Shown piece by piece: positions 56,538-64,000 of a DNA stretch of 64,000 nt. The stretch covers positions 3,202,653 to 3,266,652 of the forward strand of contig NW_024468915.1 in assembly GCF_011745365.1 (NCBI RefSeq), in the 5' to 3' direction. The notes beneath the pieces were generated by a model, which saw only the letters and a list, made by a program, of their open reading frames with translations, ran no database searches and had not been told where the DNA came from. The position numbers and the translations under genes are program-made. This DNA is from Cryphonectria parasitica EP155. Its lineage: Eukaryota; Ascomycota; Sordariomycetes; Diaporthales; Cryphonectriaceae. Numbering within the stretch: position 1 is the stretch's first letter; every line of letters begins with the position of its first letter.

Positions 56538-57622
56538 CTACACCTCCATACCCATGAAAAGCCACCTGCTACTGGTGACATCCCGGATCTCGGCCCACCG
56601 GTCGAGAGTGTCCATCTCGAAGCCGGCCCACGCCAGGCCCTTGGTCAGAGATTGCATCTCATCGGCCTCGATGGACCGATCAATGCAGATGACCAGCCTG
56701 GAGCAGCCGAGAGGGGTCTCAGCCAGCTCGATCAGGGCGACTAGGGCCTTCTTCAAGTCGCGACCGACCACACCCGCGTCGAAGAAAGTGAATAGGGACT
56801 TTTCGCCGGTGGTCAGGTCCTCGGCTACGAAGGCGAGGAAGCTAGCACCGCCCTGGTAGTCCCAAATTTCCATCCACGACGTCGCCTCAATGCCGGTGCC
56901 GGTACACGGCCCGTAGAGACTTGTCCTCTCGTTGTCGTCGGAGCAAGAAGAGTCGCAAGGCAGGGTCATGCACTGATGGACGTCGGAGCGGTGGTCGTCG
57001 CAGGTATAAGAACCGAAGTAGCCAGAGTCGACAGAAGCAACACTCCTCCCAGTGTCGGATGACTGGCTACGATCTCGACTCGATGATTGATGTTGATGAT
57101 GATGTTGATAAACACCCGTCAGGCCGGAGCCATGAGTGGCCGCGTTCTCCTCACCGTGGAAAACGACCTTCATGGTCTCGCAAAAGAATCTCTCACATTC
57201 TTCCCTGATGCGAAGTGTTGCCCCCCCTCGACGGGTACGAGCATTGCCGGAGCCGTTGGCGTTTGTGTGATTGCGCTTGGGCTTGGGCTTGATGGCGAGC
57301 TCGTTGTCGGAGGTGAATGCCGCGAGGGGGGGACTGGACGGAGGGGATGGTAGTCCTGAGATAGGGACCTCAGGAATACCACTCGGCCCCTATCGAGAGA
57401 AACTTATGTCAGTTATGGTCTTGGAGAGCAGTAGGGCTCCGGGGGGGGGGGGGGGTTGTTCTTTTCCTTACCTGCAGCCAGGGTAGTGCAGTAGTGGAGG
57501 CCCTTCAGAGAGCCGGCGACATCGACGACGTAGCAGCTGGCGAGCACATTGGCCTGACGGGCAACGTCCTCGCCATAATTACTACTGGATGAATTGGAAT
57601 TTAAGTTTTTCATGGGCGCCAT
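56538..57622 (-). CDS. OAZ: Ornithine decarboxylase antizyme, +1 programmed frameshift, 333 aa
   Basis: Polyamine-induced inhibitor that binds ODC and sends it to the proteasome. Parts on the minus strand: ORF1 57472-57622 joined to 57373-57389, then ORF2 57371-56538. The intron starts GTAAGG, ends CGATAG and contains G15. ORF1 (56 aa) starts MAPMKNLNSNSSSSNYGED and ends AEWYS followed by TGA at 57370-57372. ORF2 (277 codons plus stop) is in the +1 frame and has no start codon of its own near the site. ORF2 begins EVPISGLPSPP, then the antizyme core IREECERFFCETMKVVFHGE, ASFLAFVAEDLTTGE, LVICIDRSIEADE and the diagnostic end DVTSSRWLFMGMEV. Without the frameshift only the short ORF1 peptide is made. 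Confidence 0.9.
57367..57378 (-). promoter_or_regulatory. +1 frameshift site TAT-TCC-TGA-G of antizyme
   Basis: On the minus strand the codons are TGG TAT TCC TGA GGT. Skipping the T of TGA lets the ribosome continue TCC-GAG-GTC in ORF2. TCC-TGA is the canonical antizyme shift codon pair. Polyamine levels are known to raise the efficiency in this family. Confidence 0.88.
57441..57455. repeat. G15 homopolymer in the antizyme intron
   Basis: Fifteen G on the plus strand (C15 in the transcript), 17-31 nt past the donor. Any length error here would not affect the reading frame because the run is intronic. Confidence 0.85.
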
Positions 57623-59587
57623 TTCGTCTTGCCACCTTGGGGGATTTGTCGTCTACGGTGGGGAGAAGAAGATCGGACTGGTTGGAGGTTGAAAATCGAG
57701 GTCAAGTCGATTGGGCACAAATGCTAGGTAGAGGTAAAGTAGGTGTGTGTAGGTAGTGTACTTTGTTGAGGTTGGCAGGCTGGAGGCTGTAGGTCGGATG
57801 GTTGACAGACAGGAGTTGTTGTGTTGACTGACGAGGAATCAATTTCAGAGTGTGGCTGAGACAAGAGGCGAGAAGAGTAGAAATGGAACGACGAACGGAT
57901 GAGGAACGGGGGTGGGGAGGTTGGGAGAATGGCAAATGTACCGGAGTACTGAATGGTTGCAAAGTGACTCGCCGCCAAGGTTGCAAGGTTGGACCGTGTA
58001 GCGCTGTCCTGTTCTGCGGGTCTCTGGGAAATTTCGACGCTTCGCTTCCAGAGTGCCCTGCAGTTGTGCACGTGGTGTGTAATGGAGTCCGTATTTGTGT
58101 ATGCACCCGGGTTATAGCGGCAGTGCCAGGGTTTTAGTGCCCCTGCCAGCGCTATCGTCGCTTCACTCTCCCCATGCTTCCTCCCCATCCGGAAAAGAAG
58201 CCGCTGAACCAAGTGCCAACCACAAGCTCCACATCACAGAAGGTGCTGGATGAAGTTTGGACCCTGCATATTTCTAGAACAACTTCGTTCGACAATTTAT
58301 TCGTGCTACCCTACCTACTCCTCTTGCTGTTGCTACTCTAATTGTCTCAGTTGATTAATCTGCATCAGCTCTCTTCTCCTTCTTTTCCTTCTCCTTCTCC
58401 TCATTCCTCCCCGCCTTCTCTTTCCTTCTCCAGTGGGGTTTGCGGAGGGAATCATTACAAGCCTGGCAAGCTTGGGTGGTGAGGTGGGTGGAAATAGGCG
58501 GCTTGGAGATTTGAGAATCTCCAAAGCAGACGTGTCCGACTCTAAATGGCTTCATTACACCATGTCGTTGTCAATCCGCTTCAATTTCTGTAGCAGATGT
58601 CGATCGATGACCAAACGCAGTAATGCCTGCGTCTGCATCTGCGCGGACAACACGTACTTACATGAACCACCTGATTGTACATGCATATTCTCCAACAATA
58701 TGTGCGCTGGCAGGAATCTGCACTTGTGGAATTGTTGTCCATATCTAAGGAAAAGTCCCAACAAACCCTTCTGACGCACAGTCTGGTCTTGACGGGCAGT
58801 ACCTAGTCAGATCATGCAAACTCCAGGCCTGCCTCCAGCTGTTGAACGTTGTGAAGCTTCATGGTGATGCAGGAGACCGACGGCAGATGCCTCATAACAT
58901 ATCTCTCAGCCTCCAAGGCTTGTACAAGTGGCGATTCATCTGTGGTGGGCTGTCATACCGTCTGTGGTGGCGCTCAACACAGGCCGGAACTGGTGATTCG
59001 ACGGCTTCTTCTGGCCGCTCAGACTGGCCAGCACAACACATTGGATCAACAACACGTTGAGCGATGCGAGGACATACACAGTACATGATAAGCAAACTCT
59101 TCGCCATAAATGTCTCTGTCTCTTTTCGAGTTGCTTCAAGAAGAAAGAGAGGGAGAGTGGGAGAAAGACGTAGAGATCCGGGGCCCGGGGACAAGACACA
59201 GTGCCGCGTTTGACCCCCGACACCCGGCCGGTTGATCCGGAATGCGGATTACAGATTACCAATCGAGAGGAGCGCCCTCTCTAAACCAACAAGGGCCCTT
59301 CTCTTGCTCGTCACCGACTTCGTTGGCTGGAACCAATAAAGCTCTTCAATCCACCATTCTATTGCCTCGCCAAGGGGCAGTGCAGTTCCCATCCTGTATT
59401 ATTTTGTTATTCATTGTAACATGTTCTGTACAATTCTTTTCCCTTGCGCCCTAGAACCCATGTCGCCTTCCGATCAACGAGACGCTGGACATATACAAAT
59501 ACACACAGACACACAGCGCAAGAGAGAGGTGGGGATCTTGGCCACGGTAAAGGACACTTTGATAATCAAAACCACTAGGTCAACGAA
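57623..59587. other. Intergenic, divergent promoters of OAZ and the MFS gene
   Basis: Two kilobases with no supported gene. The minus strand before OAZ is pyrimidine-rich (leader). The short frames here have no motif. Confidence 0.55.
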
Positions 59588-61489
59588 ATGGCCAAGGAAG
59601 AGCAACTAAATACCAGCAGTCTCCCGAGACCTGGCAGCCATTTGACGAACAACTATACACCAAGCGAAGGTTCCACCGTGGCCGTTGCCTCTGAAGACTC
59701 ACCGCTGCTGGGATCAAGGTCGACATCTCCAACTCTCCGCGATGTCTCACCAGGTGAATTCCATCGCTCACGTACTGGTGGTGCGGTTGGGGCTGGGACC
59801 GACGATGACGATGCAGTTCAGCATCACGTCACCCCGATAAGGGCTGTGTGCATCTGTCTCAGCATATGGATCCTCATGTTCATGCAGGCGTGTAACAGTG
59901 AGTCTCTCATGCATTGTACCCTCTAGTTGCAGATTTCTTGGTTTGGTAACATGCTCGCTGACCTGATGTAACATTTTGCAGTGTCTGGGATGACAATGGT
60001 CCAGGGCAACATTGCAGATGACCTCGAGGCTTACGACGGCGCGATGTGGTTCACTTCCGTCTACCTGATCGTCATGGCCTCGACCTCACCCCTGGCGAGT
60101 CGGCTGGCGACCATCTTCTCCCTGCGCCATATGATCTTGGCCACGGCATGTCTCTTCGCACTTGGCGCCATCGTCACATCTCGTGCCGAATCGTTTGCGA
60201 TATTCCTGCTTGGGAGGACTCTGACTGGCATGGCTGGAGGCTGCATCATGACCCTGTCCCTCATCCTGGTCCTCCAGCTCACATCGAGGAGACGTAGGGG
60301 CTTATTTGTTGGCATGGTCAACGCTGGGTTCACAGTTGGCATCTCTGCAGGTGCTGTAGTGTTCGGTGCACTGCTGCCAGTACTCGGCTGGCGGGAGTTG
60401 TTCCTCGTACAGGCACCCGTTTCTCTGCTGGCTGGCTTTGGCGTCTATCTCAGCATTCCTGCGTCGACATCAGATGGCCTCTCTAAGGACAAGAGCACCC
60501 TGCAGAAGCTCAAGACCATCGACTACGGCGGGGCTCTTTGCCTGACAGCGACCATCGTGCTCTTCCTCTACGGCCTGTCTGGCACGATCCAACCCCTCCC
60601 GATGATACTGTCTATCCTGACGCTGGCTTTGTTTGTGTTCAACGAGTACAAGTTGGTGACCGACCCTCTCATCCCACTGAGCATCCTTCGGTCCCGGGGA
60701 GTGCTGCTCTCCTGCCTGGCCCAGCTGGGCCTCATGAGCGCACGCTGGACGGTGCTCTACTACGCGCCTATCTTCGTCCTCGCCGTCCGAGGTCTCCCCC
60801 CCACGATTGCAGGATCGGTCCTCATCCCAACCAATGTCGGTTTTGGTCTCGGCGGCCTTCTTGTCGGCTGGCTGCATGTGCGGCGCGCCGGTTCTTTCTA
60901 TATACCTTGTCTCGTCTCCATCTTCCTGTTTGGCCTGGCCATCTTTGGCCTGTCGCTGCTGAGCAATGCCGTCTCGCCAGCATGGGCGTACGTGCTGGTC
61001 GTGTTCTGTAACGGTTTCTGCACGGGCGCTGCCCTGAATTATACTCTAGCACACATCCTGCACGTCTCGGCGCCTGGTACCCATTACATATCCACCGGCC
61101 TGCTGGCGACATTCCGTGGCTTTGCCGGCAGCTTTGGAACTTCGATCGGGGGCGGTGTGTTCACGAGGAAACTGAGAGAACAGCTGACCATCGGATACGC
61201 AAGGCTCGACGCCACAGACGGTCTCTCGCCGGCCCGCCTGCGATTCGTGACTCGGCTTGTGGGAAGCCCGAACTTCGTCTTCAGTGGTGCCCTTAGCGAC
61301 GCAGAGCGGGACATTGCCATTCATGGGTATGAGGCGGCGCTGAAGGTGATGTACACATCTGCAGCCGTCTTGATCATCTTTGTCCTTGTGATCCAAGCCG
61401 GCACGGGGTGGACGGAGCTGGCGGACCAGGAAGACGAGGAGGAGATTCAGGAGGAGTTTGCCGAACACGACGGACGCATGGAGGCGTAG
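59588..61489 (+). CDS. MFS transporter, Vba/Fnx1-like (basic amino acid type), 605 aa
   Basis: Membrane antiporter, probably vacuolar. Exons 59588-59897 and 59982-61489; intron GTGAGT...TTGCAG; the join reads MQACN-MSGMTMVQGN. A long hydrophilic N-terminus (1-85) includes SEDSPLLGS, a dileucine-type vacuolar sorting motif. About 14 helices follow. Motif A-like segments: ASRLATIFSLRHM and GLFVGMVNAGFTVGISAG. Helix 4-5 reads LGRTLTGMAGGCIMTLSLI. Acidic C-terminal tail (DEEEIQEEFAEHD). The order and spacing resemble S. pombe Fnx1/Vba transporters that import basic amino acids into vacuoles; drug export is the alternative. It neighbours the antizyme gene, but no operon-like relation applies in fungi. 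Confidence 0.85.
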
Positions 61490-62116
61490 GTCACGTTTGC
61501 AATGTACTCTATGTTGGCGTATGTACGAATTTACTCTACGAAGGTATTGCTTTACAGATATGACTATTCGAGAATAGTTGGGTGGTTCAGAGAAAAGAAA
61601 AATAACATCATGTATAGAACATAACAGGTAGAGAAGTCACTTTACCGATCTTTCACAGGACATATAGACACCCACCCGTACTCAGTTGCGAGACACGCTT
61701 GATAGCAAAAACATAAGCACACTTACACACTCACACACAAACATATGGACCCATATGCCTTGCAGGTCTCTCTGTCTCTCTCTCTCCCTCTCACAAACAC
61801 ACATATTGTACAGTATAAAAATGTTGCTGAGTGCAGATGACATAATTAGTGTCACGCCCCGTTGCTGTATGTACTGTAACGGAAGAAGGCGCGTCCCTGA
61901 ACAAGACTTAGTCAGCAGGTGCCTCACAGCTGCAGCTACACTAGCTGCGGGTAGCACATGCCAGAGATCCATGTCAAAAGTACCAATGTACACTTCCAGG
62001 TATCAACGAATTACCACATGGTCACTGTTTTTCGTCGTCTCTTCCTCTCTTTCCCTTGATTCAACATCTTACGCCAGCACACCGCAACCAGTCCACCACG
62101 ACGACAATTCCTCAGG

Positions 62117-62204
<88 letters not shown>

Positions 62205-62306
62205 CCTCCCCGTCCCTGCCTGACTTTTTCTCTGGCCTGAGAGGGTTGGGTGTGTACATTCTTGCCAATGTAGTAGGGTTTCCTCCCGCCTAGACCTCTT
62301 GATAAG
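61490..62306. other. Intergenic with long CT repeat
   Basis: MFS 3' region and J-protein promoter. It contains the 81-nt CT microsatellite. No other feature. Confidence 0.65.
62122..62202. repeat. (CT)40 microsatellite
   Basis: About 40 uninterrupted CT copies, ending 104 bp before the J-protein start codon. A polypyrimidine promoter or leader element is possible. Confidence 0.95.
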
Positions 62307-63585
62307 ATGTCGCAGTGGCTCTCGTTGATGGGTTGGACCATCCTTCCTGATGTAAGTCGCGTATCCTTCCTTCTTACTAGGCCAAAGAGAGCCTCTTGCT
62401 TTTGCCTTGGTGTTCTGATATAAGCTTCACCACCTCTAGATGGCCACCCGCTTCCTCCAGAATCTCTACTACAATGTCACCATCCGCGCCGGCTCCCCTC
62501 GTCCACAACCAGGCCAGCAACGCTGGGCCGAGCACTACAGGCGCACCTACATCGTCGTCATCTGCGCGTATCTGCTCTTCACCATCTACGAGGCCGACTG
62601 GGAGCTCCAGCGGCCCGCCAACAGGGACTTCTACTCGGTTTTGGGCGTACCTCCGGATGCCGGCCTGAAGGATATCAAGAGGCGCTACCGCCAGCTCTCG
62701 GCGGCCATGCACCCAGACAAGGCGTCGCTGGGTCCTACAGCCTTTGACGCTGACCTGTACGTGCGGGTACAGCTCGCCCACGAGACCCTCTCCGATGAGG
62801 TCAAGCGTTTTGCTTACGACCGCTTTGGGCCGGACATGACGGGCTGGACGAGGTGCACCGTGGTGCGCGACTACGTGATGACGGGGGCGACCGGGCTGGT
62901 GGGATACTATGGCGTGGGTGCCGTGTTTCTGTACGTCCTCCCCATGCTGGGCTATTTCAGCGACGGGGTCTATTGGCGGTACCTCGCCTTCGCGGCCCTG
63001 CTCACCTTTGAGGTGCGTACCATCACCAGCCCGAACCATCCTTGGCTCCTCGAGGGCCTGGTCAATCCTTTCCTGGTCCGGATCGTCAACCCTGTCGTGT
63101 CCTTCTGGAGCCCAGGTGCCGCCCACCCGCCATACCTGCCCTTTCAGGCCGTCGCCATGGCTCGCAAGCTCAGCGTCACACTGTCCATCGCGCTGAACCA
63201 GATCCTGCCCCGCCTGACGGCCGACACGCGGGGCGGGCGCCTGCAGCTGAGGAAGAGCAGGGGGGACGACGAGCTCTCCAGTGCGAGGCAGAGCCTGGAC
63301 GAGCTTGACAAGGCGGTCGTAGCGGCGAACGAGGAGGCGGAACGCTTAGTGAAGACGGAGGCGGCGCCGTTCATGGGCGACCCACAGCTTTGGATGACGC
63401 TGCGCGATAAAATCAAGAGGTGGCTGGTTGACAACACGGTGCGAAACGACCCATTGACGAAGGCAGCCATCCACGAGAGGATCAAGAGACGGAGACAGGA
63501 CGCACCCGCCGGCGCGCAGGGAAACGGCATGAGAATGAGGCAGAAACCGGCTGGGATGGCGAACGGCAATGCCTCGGCTCGGTAG
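62307..63585 (+). CDS. Membrane J-domain (DnaJ-like) protein, 396 aa
   Basis: Co-chaperone-like protein anchored in a membrane, probably the ER. Exon 1 is 62307-62351 (MSQWLSLMGWTILPD), exon 2 is 62440-63585; intron GTAAGT...CTCTAG. The exon 1 peptide and the following YYNVTIRAGSPRPQPG are the usual start of a fungal membrane DnaJ family. A TM helix lies at about 52-66 (TYIVVICAYLLFTIY), the J domain at about 78-135 with HPD at 106-108 (AAMHPDKA), and further helices at about 149-190. The C-terminal half is charged (Arg/Lys/Glu) with a basic end (ERIKRRRQDA). A start at the exon 2 ATG would lose the conserved first 15 residues. Confidence 0.9.
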
Positions 63586-63844
63586 AGTCGTGCTCTTCAT
63601 CTTTTGCACCTTCTTCTCTTACTGTAATAAGGGCAGTAGTAGCTGCTGCTACATTAGTAGTAAGTAGATGCCAGAGCATGGGGAGCAATCTCAGCCCACC
63701 CCAACCCAGCCTTGTCTTCTCTTTTTTCTCCCATTGTGTATATACATATATATATGCCTCAAAGATTGTGGCCCATGCTATGCTGCCCTTGTGTACCATG
63801 CATGCACAACTGTACACGCTGATAAACTGCCATACCATTTACAA
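63586..63844. other. Short convergent intergenic spacer
   Basis: 260 bp with a (TAT/ATA) stretch at about 63738-63753. No gene. Confidence 0.6.
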
Positions 63845-64000
63845 TTACAGCCTCTGTCGGCCTCTCGTCTCGATAGGAATCAGGACCATACCCACAAACG
63901 CCGCGAAGATCAGTGCCGCGGCCAGGTAGATGGGCGTCGTGGTGCCGTCACCAGGGATGCTGGCCGCGAGCATGGGCGCGATGAGGCCTGTGATTCTGTT
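63845..64000 (-). CDS. MFS permease C-terminus (5' part outside window)
   Basis: Partial: the last 51 codons and stop of a minus-strand gene. The frame is open to the window edge. It reads NRITGLIAPMLAASIPGDG, then a final helix (IYLAAALIFAAFVGMVLIPIE) and a basic tail TRGRQRL. The R-[IV]-TGL-[IL]-AP pattern and the terminal helix followed by IETRGR are typical of sugar-porter/SV2-like MFS proteins. Too little is seen to name a substrate. Confidence 0.65.
   Translation of the reverse strand, partial: NRITGLIAPMLAASIPGDGTTTPIYLAAALIFAAFVGMVLIPIETRGRQRL

Overview
This is about 64 kb of a filamentous ascomycete chromosome, most likely a Sordariomycete. Genes are widely spaced and carry short GT-AG introns (about 65-165 nt) with CTAAC-like branch sites. 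Intergenic regions are rich in microsatellites and homopolymers. The conserved proteins (CWI MAP kinase, Yck-type casein kinase I, bifunctional HIS7, antizyme, CFEM, HsbA, KP4-like and spherulin-4 proteins) are a typical filamentous ascomycete set. The species is not identifiable from sequence alone. All exon joins were read by eye from splice consensus, frame and family similarity.

Left part (1-6 kb): two divergent genes, one cut by the left edge, encode proteins that share a MACPF-like signature of the form Y-G-D-x-[FY]-x6-G-G. An orphan 243-residue gene follows. From 6 to 13 kb no gene can be supported. The region ends in the long pyrimidine-rich leader of a membrane-type casein kinase I. 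Next come TCA17/TRAPPC2L (vesicle tethering) and a seven-TM fungal membrane protein.

Accessory segment (22-31.5 kb): an AT-rich island borders two decayed enzyme genes, a broken HxxxDG acyltransferase and a broken type-B carboxylesterase. These are followed by a run of secreted or surface proteins: KP4 killer-toxin-like, HsbA-like and CFEM-GPI. A THEM6-like thioesterase lies among them.

Middle (34-50 kb): low-molecular-weight tyrosine phosphatase, SLT2/MPS1 MAP kinase, a DUF3455 secreted protein, a 5.5 kb stretch without a supported gene, a spherulin-4 family protein and VPS62.

Right part (52-64 kb): TFIIIC tau55-like subunit divergent from HIS7, which has a TGACTCA (Cpc1/Gcn4-type) site in the shared promoter. 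Then come ornithine decarboxylase antizyme, read through a programmed +1 frameshift at TCC-TGA, a basic-amino-acid-type MFS transporter, a membrane J-domain protein, and the C-terminus of a second MFS permease cut by the right edge.

The observations most worth following are the paired MACPF-like proteins, the intact antizyme recoding site inside an intron-containing gene, the two pseudogenes beside the KP4-like gene, and the KP4-like gene's 26-nt microexon.
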